Both the position numbers and the translations under genes were made by a program. The notes below the pieces were generated by a model that saw only the letters and a program-made list of their open reading frames with translations, was not told the DNA's origin and ran no database searches. Source: Neurospora tetraspora (Eukaryota; Ascomycota; Sordariomycetes; Sordariales; Sordariaceae). From it: DNA of 64,000 nucleotides. The stretch lies in contig NW_026944387.1 in assembly GCF_033439725.1 (NCBI RefSeq), positions 1,488,001-1,552,000 on the forward strand. Reading direction: 5' to 3'. Shown here in pieces: positions 1-11,201 of the stretch; position 1 is the stretch's first letter, and the number at the start of each line of letters is the position of its first letter.

Positions 1-1671
1 ACCGGTGTCGATGAAGATCAGCTGCGGGCGGTACCCTTCCTTATCGATCTTCTCCAGCTCGGCGGTCCACAGCTCCTTGTTGCCCTTGTAGGGGCGCAGG
101 CGCGAGAGGACGTGCTCCGTCACGTCGCCGTTCTTCTTGCCACCCGCCGTTTTCGGGTGGGCGTCGCTGGGCTTGTCCCAGTGCAGGCTGAGGGTGGGCT
201 TTTCGGACTCGTAGAAGCGCACCATGATGTTGCCCGGGTGCAGGTCGGCGTGGACGAAGTTGTCGAGCAGGAGCATGCGTAAGAAAGCGTCGAGACCTTC
301 GCTAGCGATCTCTTGCTGGAAGACGCCGCCGCCGTTGGCCATGAAGTCCGCTAGCGGGATGCCGTGGGCGAACTCCTCGACGAGAACGTTGCGGGTGCTG
401 AACTTGGTGTAGGGGTAGGGGAACCAGGCGGTTGTTCGGTCTTTGAAGTTCTTGCGGAACCTGGACAGGTTGGCCGCTTCGATGCGCAGGTCGAGCTGTA
501 GCTGCATCATCTCACCGAATTGCTGGACCTCGTCTGGGAGGGAGAGCCATTCCAAGGTAGGAATCGCGTTGATCATGGACGCAAAGAATCCCATGATCCG
601 GAGATCGCGCCGTACGGTCCGCTCGACGCCGGGGTGTAGCACCTTGATGGCGACGTAGGACGATGGGACCCGTTTTGGCGTAGCCTTCAAAACGCTCCCA
701 ACCTTTTTGGCAAAACGGTGAGTCGAGTTGGAGAGGTCAGCATCAGCAGGCACGTGGAGGTCTGGATTTAGCTTGGCCCTGTAGACCTGCGCGATGGCAC
801 CAACACCCATTGGCTTCTCGTCGAATTCCTCGAAGATCTCGTCGAAGTGGCGACCACCAAAGGCTTCCTCAACGATGCGCTTCGTAGCGTGGAGAGAATG
901 TGCGGGGGCGTCGGCGTGGAGTTTCGACATGATATTGCACATCTCGTCGGGGAAGATGTCCGATCTTGAAGCGGCCCATTGTCCGAGCTTGATGAAAGCA
1001 GGACCAGCCCACTCCATAGCCTGCACCAAGAATCCATACCACCACAGCGTCCCTGATCGCTCATTGTCGCGATCCGGCTGGCGCTCCCCGAACCAGATCG
1101 CTGGTACCGTAATGATCACCGGCACGAAAATGGCGACCAGCTCGAGGAACCGTATCCCAGTCCATAGAGGCTCCCAGATGTAAAGATCCAAGAACAGTAC
1201 GATCTTCTTGACGATTCTCTTTAGCCCCGTGACGTCCTCCCCGACCTTCTTCTCAATTTCCTCCCGCGACACCTGAAGCATCCGCTGCTCGAACGTCTGT
1301 TCCGTCCCGTTGTTATCCTCCTCCGAGAGTGAGACGAAGGCTGCGGTCGCTAGTGCGCCATTGGCGGCTTTAGCCCATAGGCTTACCCTTGGTCTATAAT
1401 ACCGACCGTATCCTGCTCCTCCTTTTCCCCCTTCTCCTCCGGTCTTCTGCCATGTCTGTGATAGTCGTGGTCGCGGGGCGCGTGGTATTGATCGGGTTGC
1501 TGTGGGAAAAGGGGAAGAAGAAGCGTGTATCGATTGCTTCGACGATGTTCGTAATAGGTGGTGTGAAAGGAGGCCGGAAAACCGGCTTGTTGCTGTAGAA
1601 AGTGACGGCGGCGGTTGCGCGCGACAAGAGAGCCGGCCAACGGCGACGGCTGCCAGTCGCATGGCGGGCAT
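1..1671 (-). CDS. ABC1/ADCK2-like mitochondrial atypical kinase (3' end cut by window edge)
   Basis: An uninterrupted reading frame of 557 codons runs from 1671 to the left edge. It shows the UbiB/ABC1/ADCK landmarks: the KxGQ motif (KLGQ, residues 228-231), a VAIKVLHPG lysine strand (Lys 343), the catalytic-loop-like HADLHPGN (474-481), and a DFG-equivalent FIDTG just before the truncation (Asp 555). The first ~60 residues are rich in Arg, Ser, Ala and lack acids, which fits a mitochondrial presequence. A hydrophobic stretch near residues 165-190 may be a membrane segment. The spacer between the catalytic loop and FIDTG is long and hydrophilic, as in ADCK2-type proteins rather than Coq8. Family members are mitochondrial and linked to coenzyme Q or lipid metabolism; the substrate is unknown. 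The start is the first of two in-frame ATGs three codons apart. The C-terminus lies outside the window. Confidence 0.88.
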   Translation of the reverse strand, partial: MPAMRLAAVAVGRLSCRAQPPPSLSTATSRFSGLLSHHLLRTSSKQSIHASSSPFPTATRSIPRAPRPRLSQTWQKTGGEGGKGGAGYGRYYRPRVSLWAKAANGALATAAFVSLSEEDNNGTEQTFEQRMLQVSREEIEKKVGEDVTGLKRIVKKIVLFLDLYIWEPLWTGIRFLELVAIFVPVIITVPAIWFGERQPDRDNERSGTLWWYGFLVQAMEWAGPAFIKLGQWAASRSDIFPDEMCNIMSKLHADAPAHSLHATKRIVEEAFGGRHFDEIFEEFDEKPMGVGAIAQVYRAKLNPDLHVPADADLSNSTHRFAKKVGSVLKATPKRVPSSYVAIKVLHPGVERTVRRDLRIMGFFASMINAIPTLEWLSLPDEVQQFGEMMQLQLDLRIEAANLSRFRKNFKDRTTAWFPYPYTKFSTRNVLVEEFAHGIPLADFMANGGGVFQQEIASEGLDAFLRMLLLDNFVHADLHPGNIMVRFYESEKPTLSLHWDKPSDAHPKTAGGKKNGDVTEHVLSRLRPYKGNKELWTAELEKIDKEGYRPQLIFIDTG

Positions 1672-2293
1672 GTGATAAGGTGAGCGGGCGTCACTCGGCA
1701 CCGGGCCGTTGTCTAGACGAAGAGCGGTCGGTTTGCGTAGAAGAAAGGCGTGTCGGAATCTTTTCAATGGCAATCCCAACGTCCGGGGAATGCGCAGGTC
1801 CTCGTTGGTCTTGTTGTTGTAGGTAACATGATCTCTCGGATCTGGACGGGAGTTGTTGCTTGGTCGATGAGCCGGGCCTGGACCGAGGATTGACAGAAGG
1901 ATCGCCTGTGACGTAGCTGACAGGCTTTTCCGGCAACGCGCCCGCCTGAGGGGCAGTTTTTGTTAGCGGTTCCGGGCGTTGATTGGATGGGCCTACCTCT
2001 ACTATGTACAGTAGTCGATCCACTATAAAGGGCACCCGACAGACGGGATGCCATGCGTCATTCTTTCACGATTCCCCTGACCCCGTGCAGATTCAAAGTC
2101 AACAAACACTTTCCGTCGTGATGTTTGTAATACTGACCGCAAAAAATGGTGTATTATAAAGTGGCTCTCGGTCTACAAAGTTCGACCATTATATCACCTC
2201 CAGTCTCACTCTATCCTCGCTGCCATTATATTCCCGGTTCATCCCTTCATGAACCTTCCCCACTATTCAACTGCATCCTCAGTCGTACCCCGA
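1672..2293. other. Intergenic: promoter of the ADCK-like gene and 3' flank of the GH71 gene
   Basis: No coding signal seen. Several overlapping short frames on both strands lack any recognisable protein. The two neighbouring genes are both on the minus strand, so this holds the upstream region of the ADCK-like gene and the downstream region of the glucanase. Confidence 0.5.
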
Positions 2294-4270
2294 TTACCTC
2301 CTGTCAGGAACCTGAATGACCACCGAATTAAAGTTGACCTAGGCATAACTGTCAGTATGGGAGGGAAAACTGAAGCGTTGCTGTTGGGCACTTACCTTGT
2401 CTTCGCAGTTGCAATGGATATCCGGTCCTTCCGTGACCTGACCATTCAACTGCAACCACACCGGGCCAAGGCTGTTTTCGTCGAATGGAATCTCGAAGTA
2501 CGAAGATCCCCGTACCGTTTGGAACTCCCTCGGTTGCCCGTCTCCGAGCGTCACAGTCACTGTGTTCTCCTCCTTGGTGATAGCAACGACGGAGATCACG
2601 TCCTTAGCGCCATGTGCCGCCAAGGCGTCGCCTCCTTGTCCCCATACGGTTTCTGGTAATGTTGGTTAGCGACATGGTTAGACCGTACTGGTTGTATGTA
2701 AACTTACCACCATGGTGACCAGCACTGGCCGGTGTCCTGCGATACCATGCGATCGCTACGTCTTCAAGATGCTCCCGTGGCTTAACCTTGGTCTTCCCAG
2801 CCTTGTAAGCCTGGATGAAATGAGGCAGGATGGCACGGTAGGCGTCGTGTGAGTAGCCCTTGACGTAAGCATCTGCTCCTGGCACAACTTGGTCGTCGCG
2901 ATGGGGATCGTAGATGTAGCTTGACTCTCCATAGTCATTCCCTGTAGAATGGTCAGTAAGACGAGTCTAGTCTCGGTTGAAGACGGGAAACCAACAAGTG
3001 ATGATCTCGACAAAGTCCGGCTGGACTTCTAGAATTTGTTGCCAGCGATCATACCAGAGAGACTCGCTAGAACAGTACCAGTTCTTGTTCCACTGGGGAA
3101 GGTCTATCCACCAAATTAGCACCACTCCGGCTTCCATTGGCAGGTTCAAATGCTCACTGGTGTAGAAGTAGGGGCTGACGCCCATCATATACTTGTGCTT
3201 GTTATTCGGTGTCCCAAAGATGCCTGGCTTCTCGATTTGGAGGGCTTCCAAGTACAAATGATCTTCATCTGGTCCCATCTTGTGATTGCATCCCTTTGGC
3301 CATGCGTCCCAAGAGACTGGCATGTGTTAGTCCAGCCCTAAGCGATGAGAGTGCATTGCGAAAGAACTTACAGGCACCATCAATAATGTCGAGCTTCTGG
3401 CCAACTCCATGGGGCCCAAGACTGGCCCAGTCTGGAACGAGGAAGATATCACCCGTCGCTTGACGGACCAAGGGCCAGTTGTCCGCCCACTGAGGGCCCT
3501 CGAACGTCGATACAAATGGTCTCCCATCGACTACACATTGTGCGGGCGAATACTTGAATCGGTTGATCAAGTCAACGACCTGCTGAACTGGCCACTCAAA
3601 CGCAAAGCTAGTAGGTCTGGTCAATCCCAACTGATCTAGACAGGATATGTGAAGAAATATGGAAATACAAGAATGACTTACTCGAAAGATATAAAAAGAA
3701 CGAAGCCTCCTGCCCGTTCAGCCGCCTGGTACGCCAAAGTCAACTGCTCATCAAGCCAGTGATCCTGAGATCCGGTGTTGAGTGCGAATCCGTCGATGCC
3801 GCACTCCTTGGCAGCCCTAATCTCGTCGTCCCAGTCCTTAGCAGTATGATTGACTGTAAGTCCTAGCTGCAAGAATAAGTTAGCTGGTTGCCGTGAACTT
3901 TGGCTACTCAACAGGAATGAGCGTAAGGTATTTTACCATGTAGTGAGCAAACACCATCTTGGGGCATTTCACCCTCTTCTCCGGCTCATCAGTAATGCCG
4001 ATTTCGGCACCGATTTCCGCGATAGCATCGCGAGTAGAATCTAAAGGTAAACTACGATTTAGTATCTTTGTCGTTTTTTTCCCCTCGGAGTATGAAGGAA
4101 ATGTAGGAGTGGCAACTGCATCAAGAGCACAATGTCATGATGGCCGATTGTTTCCGGGGCAACCGGTGGTTCCGGCGGTATTCAGTGACTGAAGTGATGC
4201 TTCTCGTGAACAGAAACGGCTATAACTAACCGATAAAGGCCCTCCAACCCGTTCTGTAGTATGGCACCAT
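2294..4270 (-). CDS. Glycoside hydrolase family 71 alpha-1,3-glucanase, no signal peptide
   Basis: Eight exons fit in phase: 4270-4231, 4040-3937, 3866-3682, 3607-3372, 3316-2996, 2941-2708, 2652-2396 and 2338-2294, giving 473 residues. GH71 hallmarks appear in order: KMVFAHYM then LGLTVNHT at an exon junction, IDGFALN, an FSWDAWPKG block, VEIITWNDYGESSY rebuilt across a junction, and a C-terminal NFNSVV. GH71 enzymes hydrolyse alpha-1,3-glucan of the fungal wall. The predicted N-terminus (MVPYYRTGWRAFI) is not a secretory signal, so the protein resembles intracellular forms such as fission yeast Agn2, which acts on the ascus wall, rather than secreted mutanases. Exon 1 and the 190-nt first intron are the least certain parts: they were chosen because donor GTTAGT, acceptor CTTTAG and phase agree, and no ATG exists in the exon 2 frame upstream. 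The fifth intron uses donor GTTGGT. Confidence 0.85.
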
Positions 4271-5372
4271 GATATGAGTAAGGCTAGTTCGGAAATGTGT
4301 TGATATCACCACTTATTCAGTTGGTTCCAGAACGGTTCCCTTCCTGACCTTTAAATGTTTTGGTTGGAAAGGGGGCAGCAAGGAAGTGCGATAACAGAAA
4401 AGGGCCGGCAAGACGTGCCAAGCCGTTAGTGGTTGGCCGCTTGGGCCAAGATATATGAGGCTCTTGGGAGATGAACAAGATAAACAAGATGATCAGTCGG
4501 CAACATCGGATACGGAATCGCGAGATCGCCTACTGGGATGTGGCCGTTGAGTGAGGATTCGGAATGATGAACTTGGATGACTGCATTGATAGGAAGAATC
4601 TTTCACGTATCAATCACAGTCGTGAGCTGAAGCTGCGGTACAGAAATCGCAATGCCCAACAATGCCTTACATCGAAATGGAGATTGGGTTGAACCCAACG
4701 GTCATAGATCAAATCATCACCATGCTTGACATGGCAAGAAAGTAATGTCTTTATTTACCGTAAATCATCCAACTTCTATTTTGGTGTCATATCGTGTCTT
4801 TGATACCCAAGAATCCAATGGTAGAGCATGGTTGCTGGCCCGCCTCTGCCAAGTGCCGATTGGTGTTGTTCTTTGGTGCGAAAGGATGGATACCTAGTCA
4901 GGGAACGGACACAAATTTGAACGAGAAGTTGGGTCGCCTGGGAATGACATATAACCGTGACACAAGAGCCTGAACGTTGAAAGTGAAGGTGCTACAATGC
5001 GACGGAATGGGTGACAGTCGTGACTTCGGCTCTGACTGATGTTCGTGAAAGTCGACAAAGAGATTGCACTTGGAGAACCTGGAAGCTCAGGCTGGGCCCC
5101 ACTTGACGTCCAGACCGCAGGGCAAAGCGGGACCGAGCACAGACCACAAGCCTAAAATGCACAGGCGAGGAGGACCTGGTCTTGGCCGTTAAGGTTCCCC
5201 AAGCATATCCGGATAGGGCAGACTAGGCCTTGATTAGGGCGGAGGGTAGATTTTCCGGCAACCCAAGCGAATTTCGGCTCCGCACACAGTCAATTTTGGT
5301 GAAATTTCGCATCTTCCGCAACTTCACACACAACCCACCCACGTCGACCCATCAACTCGATCAGTCGCGACA
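4271..5372. other. Divergent intergenic region between GH71 and eS28 genes
   Basis: About 1.1 kb with no supported gene. It contains the upstream regions of the GH71 gene (leftward) and the ribosomal protein gene (rightward). The only site I can name is the TTAGGG motif listed separately. Confidence 0.5.
5234..5239 (+). promoter_or_regulatory. TTAGGG (Tbf1-type) box upstream of the eS28 gene
   Basis: TTAGGG lies 134 bp upstream of the eS28 start codon. Telomere-like TTAGGG/CCCTAA boxes bound by Tbf1 occur in ribosomal protein promoters of several ascomycetes, such as Candida. One copy of a six-base motif is weak evidence, so the assignment is an inference from position. Confidence 0.3.
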
Positions 5373-5776
5373 ATGGATTCCTCTAAGGCCCCCGTCAAGC
5401 TCGTCAAGGTCACCCGCGTCCTCGGCCGTACCGGTATGCGAAATCCCCGCCGAAATGCTGTCAAAGTCGATTTTCCCGCGAGGAAAGTCGATTGCGACGG
5501 GCGAAAGAACCGGCGACGACACAGAAATGCTGACCATGGTGGATTTTTGCAGGCTCTCGCGGTGGTGTTACCCAGGTCCGCGTCGAGTTCATGGACGACC
5601 AGACCCGCTCCATCATCCGTAACGTCAAGGGCCCTGGTAAAGAATAGCCCATTCCGATTATACACAAATACACACACAGCGAGAGCAGCGAAAACTAACA
5701 AGTCTGCCCAACAGTCCGTGAGGACGACATCCTTGTCCTTCTCGAGTCCGAGCGTGAGGCCCGCCGTCTCCGTTAA
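5373..5776 (+). CDS. rps28: 40S ribosomal protein S28 (eS28)
   Basis: Three exons, 5373-5433, 5553-5636 and 5715-5776, give a 68-residue protein, the usual eS28 length. It begins [20 protein letters not shown] and includes the family core [14 protein letters not shown] and the C-terminal [12 protein letters not shown]. eS28 sits near the mRNA exit region of the small ribosomal subunit. Both introns (119 and 78 nt) start with GT and end with CAG and split codons in phase 1. The upstream region carries a TTAGGG box. Identification is essentially certain from near-identity with the conserved family. Confidence 0.98.
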
Positions 5777-7271
5777 GAAGTTCGATGTGACGAAAAAGGG
5801 AGGAATGAGAATTACAGCGCTACCTCGGTTTTGGCCTGTCTCGACGAGGAACGATTTCATCATGACTTGCGGCCAGGGAATTACGGAACATTCTGGGTTG
5901 GGAGTTCGGTAGAACGGCATTGCCATGATTATTTCCTCCCCAAAAATCTGCTCGGCGCAGACGTTGCATTGATTCTGGACCGCTCCATTTCGCTGCAATC
6001 GTGTTCTCTCGTGAAGGAAAATGGGTGATGCACTTTGGGACATCCGTTTGGGGGCTTAGGAGGACGGAGGTTTCCAGCACAACACAACACAACTTCGGTC
6101 GGGCATGGACTTGGGGACCTCTACGGGCAGCTCTCTACCTCGAAGACTCGAGGCTTTGAGGTCTTGCTCTTGCGCCAACAGTGGCAGTCAAGATCCCAAC
6201 TCAGATCAGCAACAACGCCATTGCGCGCGCCCGCTAGTCAAGCAAATCCATGCCCTCAGGCAACGTCAGCTCCAATCCGTCCGCCATGCTTTGCAACCAA
6301 AGTCCAAAACCCCCGTCCTACCGTGTCCAAAATGGGCTCCTGTTTCCCAAACGATTATTTGCCATGCATACAAACGGGGGGCTTTTGGGTACAACGACAG
6401 AGGCCCCTTTGATATTGCATCATGACAAATGTGGTAGGGTCGTAGAGACTTGTAGTAGCCAACTGGGACTGTTTGATCCCTGTGCTAGTCTTCGTTAAAC
6501 AATGATATCAGGTGCTAAACCCCTTTTTCGAAGCCTCTTGCTAACCGCCAAACAGGAATCCCAAACGCTATCTATGATGTCTTGTTACTGCACCGAATAA
6601 TCGAAGACATGCAGTCTAGAAGAGAGTTCATGAACCCAGCACATACCTCATGTTTGCCGTGCAGGTGGCCCTCCTCAACTGGTTACATTTCTTGGGACCA
6701 TCAGGCATTTGGGCATTAGACGAGGATGAGGCGACGGGGATAAAGGAGCCGGCATTTGTTCAGATACATACTCCATAGAGGTATTCCCGAATTGAAAGGG
6801 GTTAGGCCGTCCCCTGTCACCTTACCATTCTGGTCTTCGGGACATGAAACCGCCAATTTCGAGGTTTCGACCGCAAATCCACCGTCTTGGCGGCATGAAC
6901 ACACTCGCCTTCCCCGGAAATTCCAGTCGTTTAGCCACTGGATGTAACCTCATCCGACCGGCCTACCTTACCGCTACGCGGCCAGCTTGCCATCAACGGC
7001 CATCGGAACTTAGCCTCCAATCTTATTCCGCCAATTGAGTCTCAGCACAACTTTCGATATGACTGGGAACAACGGTTTTCATTCCGAGAACCGAGATCGC
7101 GGGAGGCATGGTTCGGCATACGTGTGCCAGTTCTTGTCCCCGTCGAGGCCATCAGATTCATATAAGATGGCACGAGCATCCCTGGTGTGCTCGGTCTCTG
7201 CCTTCTTGTCACGGCAACCTTGAACGTGCCAGCTCTATCATCTCTGTTACTGCAGTTAACAGGAGAGCAAC
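5777..7271. other. Intergenic region upstream of the PL4 lyase gene
   Basis: About 1.5 kb without a supported gene. Overlapping frames at 6035-6500 differ in every frame and resemble nothing known. A TATA-like CATATAAG near 7157-7164 lies about 110 bp upstream of the lyase start and may be its core promoter. Confidence 0.45.
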
Positions 7272-8959
7272 ATGGGGTTCCTCAATCTCTTCCATCTGGC
7301 CTTTTTGGCTGTCTCCTTCTTCGTCTCGGGGGCACTTGCTGCCTTTGGGTACACCACCTCCGGCAACAACTTCGTCATTGATGCCGGCTCCTCGAACCCC
7401 TTGATTTTCTCCGTGAGCAAGTCCAGCTGCGACATCAACTCGATCAAGTACCGCGGCACCGAACTCCAGTATAGCAAGCAGGGCACCCACATTGGATCCG
7501 GCCTCGGCAAGGCCACTGTCTCCGTCAGCCAGATCAATGGATCAACAGCCAAGTTCATCAAGGTGGCCTGCGTCACTTCGACCCTCACCCACTACATGAT
7601 CGTCAAGGAGGCCGACAGCAACATCTACATGGCCACATACATCACGGCCGAGCCCTCGATCGGCGAGCTTCGCTTCATCGCCCGCCTCTTGCCCGACAAG
7701 CTCCCGAGCGAGTACCCCTATGGTGAGGTTTCCACCACCAGCGGATCATCCTCCACCGTCGAGGGCTCCGATGTCTTCGTTGTCAACGGCCAGACCCGCT
7801 CCAAGTTCTACTCCTCCACTCGCTTCATCGACGAGGACTCCCACTGCGTCTACGGCGGCTCCGACCTCATGCACGTCTGTGTTATCACCCCCCAGCAGGA
7901 GTCCTCCTCGGGTGGTCCTTTCTTCCGCGACATCGACTCCAACAACGCCGGCGGCAGCACCAACCTGTACAACTACATGAACAGTGGCCACGTGCAGACC
8001 GAAGCCTACCGCATGGGCCTGCACGGCCCATACCTGATGACCTTCTCGCGCTCGGGCATCCCGACGCGCAAGAGCGTCGACGTCTCCTGGTTCGGCGAGC
8101 TCGGCGTGACCGGCTACGTCCCCGACTCCCAGCGCGGCACCGTCACCGGCCGCGCCTCGGGTATCCCCTCCGGCTTCGAGGGCGTCGTGCACTGGTACAA
8201 CTCAGCCGCGCAGTACTGGGTCAAGACGGCCTCCGACGGCCAGTTCACCTCACCCAAGATGAAGGCGGGGACCTACACCATGGTGCTCTACCAGACCGAG
8301 TTCAAGATAGCCACCTCTACCGTCACCGTCTCCGCGGGGGCCACCACCACCGCCAACATCGCCAGCACCTTCAACAGCAGCCACACGACCCTGTTCAAGA
8401 TCGGCGAGTACGACGGCCAGCCCACGGGGTTCCGCAACGCCGACAAGTTCTTGCGCATGCACCCCTCCGACAGCCGCATGTCCAGCTGGGGCCCGCTGAC
8501 TTACACCGTCGGCAGCTCCTCGCTGAGCGACTTCCCCATGGCTGTGTTCAAGAGCGTCAACAATCCTGTTACTATCAAGTTCAACCTGGGCAGCGCGCCG
8601 AGCCAGGCGACCACGCTGAGGATTGCGACTACTCTGTCTTTTGCCGGTGCTCGCCCGCAGGCGGTGGTGAACGGGTGGTCGGCGGCCGCTCCCGCTGCTC
8701 CTACCAAGATTGATAGCCGTGGTGTTACCAGAGGCGCGTATAGGGGGTATGGAGAGGTCTATGATGTGGCGGTGCCGGCGGGGAAGTTGGTTAGTGGGAC
8801 GAATACGATCACTATTAGTGCGCTGTCGGGGAGCAGTGGGGATACGTTTTTGAGTCCTAATTTTGTGAGTATTCCTTTTTGCCGTTTGTGGCTATTAATG
8901 AGAAGGTGGATTGCTAACAGTGGAACTAGATCTTTGATGCTGTTGAGCTCTTTTACTAG
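7272..8959 (+). CDS. asd-1: Secreted rhamnogalacturonan lyase, polysaccharide lyase family 4 (ASD-1-like)
   Basis: Two exons (7272-8864 and 8930-8959) encode 540 residues; the second exon supplies only the last nine codons plus stop, ending [10 protein letters not shown] signal peptide of about 23 residues ends SGALA. The N-terminal part matches PL4 rhamnogalacturonan lyases ([36 protein letters not shown]), followed by a fibronectin-like middle domain ([11 protein letters not shown]) and a C-terminal jelly-roll carbohydrate-binding-like domain. These enzymes cleave the rhamnose-galacturonic acid backbone of pectin by beta-elimination. In Neurospora crassa, asd-1 encodes a putative rhamnogalacturonase of this type needed for ascospore development; the symbol is my recollection and assumes the window is Neurospora-like. 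Exon 1 is strongly GC-rich at third positions, as in highly expressed genes. Confidence 0.9.
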
Positions 8960-9173
8960 AGTTGTGGCGGAGTGGCAACAGCCTTTTTGTCTTCTTACTA
9001 CATGTTGCTTCTTCCATGTATCAACTGTAGGCCTATTCGTATACAATATAGCCTTCCAAATGTACATAAAGGCTTTGTTCATCCATACATACAACTGCGA
9101 CTCGTTCTTTGTCCCAGCCTCTCAAAAATCATAATCGAATGACATGCATGACAAACTCCGAAGAGATCAAGAC

Positions 9174-11201
9174 CTACCTTGCCACATCTCTTCCATCACC
9201 AAGCAGCGGCCTACCTGGCCTCTCATCCTCGTCATCCTCGTCCTCATCCTCATCCTCATCCTCATCGTCCCTCTCATCAGCCAAAAGCAAAGACGTAGTC
9301 GACGGAGTTCTACCCTCATACCCGCCAAACAACACCTCCATATCTTCCAGCGGACGTCCCTTCGTCTCAGGATAAAGCAAAAAGATGATCGGTACGCAGA
9401 CCAGGTTGACAGCCATGAAGAAGAAGTAAATCTTGGACCCAAGCTCAGCAATCCCGATAGGCCACAGCTGAGAAACAATAATCGAGCCCACAGCGCCGCC
9501 AGAAGCAGCGAAGCTCAACCCGCGCGCGCGAGCGACAGTGGGGAAGATCTCGGACCCGTAAACCCAAGCCGCCGGGCCGAAACCCATGCTGTAGCCAAGC
9601 GAGTAGATGAAGATGAAGACGACGCAAGTGTAGTCAGCTACGCGGTTGGTGTTGTTGGGGTAAGCGAGGGGGAGGGCGCCGTTGATCTGGTCGGGGATCT
9701 CGTTAGCTTCCATTTTTTCAAATTCCTTTGTCTCAGTCTCAGTCCCAGTCCGAGTCCCAGTCCCAATTTCTGTTCCAACAAAGAAATGGAAACGGGTAAC
9801 TCACTAACAACGCAAAAGCCATAATCCCCGCCCCAACAGCCAACGTCACCCTCCTCCCCACCCTATCAATAACAAACATTTCCAACACCGTGCAGCCAAT
9901 CTTCAGGGTACTTTCGATCCCGCCCGCCAGCAACGACACGCGCGGGCTGAGGCCCAACACCCTGAAAAGTTCCGGCAAGTAGTACTTCATGGCCGTGGCG
10001 CCGCACATCTGCGCCATGAAGTGCAGCAGGGCCGCTCGCCACAGGCGGGAGAACAAGCTGGGATTGGTGAAGAGGGAGGTCCACTTCTTCAGGCTTGTGG
10101 CCTGGTAGGCGGACACGTTGCGCTTGATGTCGGTCAGTTCATCCTGGATTTGTGAAGGGGTGAAGGCCCCTTCGCGGTAGAATTGCAGGGCTTTGAGGGC
10201 TTCGTCGGCGCGGCCGTGCTCGACAAGCCAGCGCGGGGACTCGTAGAGGAAGGGGAGACCCAGGAGGAAGAGAGTGGCGGGGATGAAGGAGAGGGAGACG
10301 GAGAGGCGCCAGCCGCTGAGGTAGCCGTGTGAGTCGTTCCAGAAGGTTATGGCGTAGCCGACCCTATGGCATTGTCAGGATGATTTCAGCGCGAAATTTG
10401 GGCGTCAAGTGGTGATGATGGCTGCGTGACTTACCAGAAGCCAGAGGCAAGTCCAGCTACGAACCCGACATGGTTCAAAACGACAAGTTTGCCTCGTTGT
10501 TTGGCCGGAGCAATTTCACTGTGCGATAGGTTCACCGGTCAGCCCTACCGATATGAAGAATACCTATCTCGCTTGGGATGGGCCCAAAACAATACAGTCC
10601 TCTCTCACATACCTTTGATACAACGGCACACTCGTCGAGACAATACCGGTGCCCAAGCCAGAAACAACCCGACCGATCATCACCATACTAAGCGCCACCG
10701 ACCCCGACGCGGAGGCCTGAAGTGCCTGACCGACGCATAGCACGGACATGCCCACCATGGCAGCATAGCGACGGCCGAGCAGGTCCGCTGCGGGACGGGA
10801 GAAGAAGACATAACTCAGCCATGTGCCGAGGTAGTAGATGGCCGTGATGAGGCCGCGCCTATACGGGCTATAGCCGGGGATGGTCTCGCGGAAACCGGGA
10901 TGGGCGAGGACCGAGGCGAGAACGCCGACGTTGTATCTTGCTCGGTGTCAGTAAGTGTGAGTGGTGATGAATTTCCTCTCCAGAGCCAGTTCTCCGAGCC
11001 CCATGTCGGTGACCTTCACTTGGTAAAAAGACTTGATCTCTGTGACACTACGATGGATTGGGTTCGGGTGTATCGATGTGAGCTGGAACTCGAAAAGTCT
11101 TACCCCCAAACAAACGAGCCAAGAGCAAGCAACAGACAAAGGGAATGCAAGCGCCACGAGGCTTCGGAGAAGTCCAGGCCCAAGCCCTTGATTCCATTCA
11201 T
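9174..11201 (-). CDS. MFS sugar transporter
   Basis: Five exons join in phase: 11201-11104, 10936-10613, 10518-10435, 10363-9805 and 9686-9174, giving 525 residues with about 12 membrane segments. Sugar-porter landmarks are present: GYNVGVLASV at the first junction, DLLGRRYAAM after TM2, the LYQSEIAPAKQRGK block rebuilt over a junction, YESPRWLVEHGR at the end of TM6, and a C-terminal PETKGRPLEDME. The protein belongs to SLC2-type fungal hexose/sugar carriers of the plasma membrane; the substrate cannot be read from sequence. The C-terminal tail carries an acidic Asp/Glu run of about 16 residues encoded by a TCATCC/TCG trinucleotide-like repeat (about 9225-9270). The last intron (9687-9804) is made largely of short imperfect repeats. 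Confidence 0.92.
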
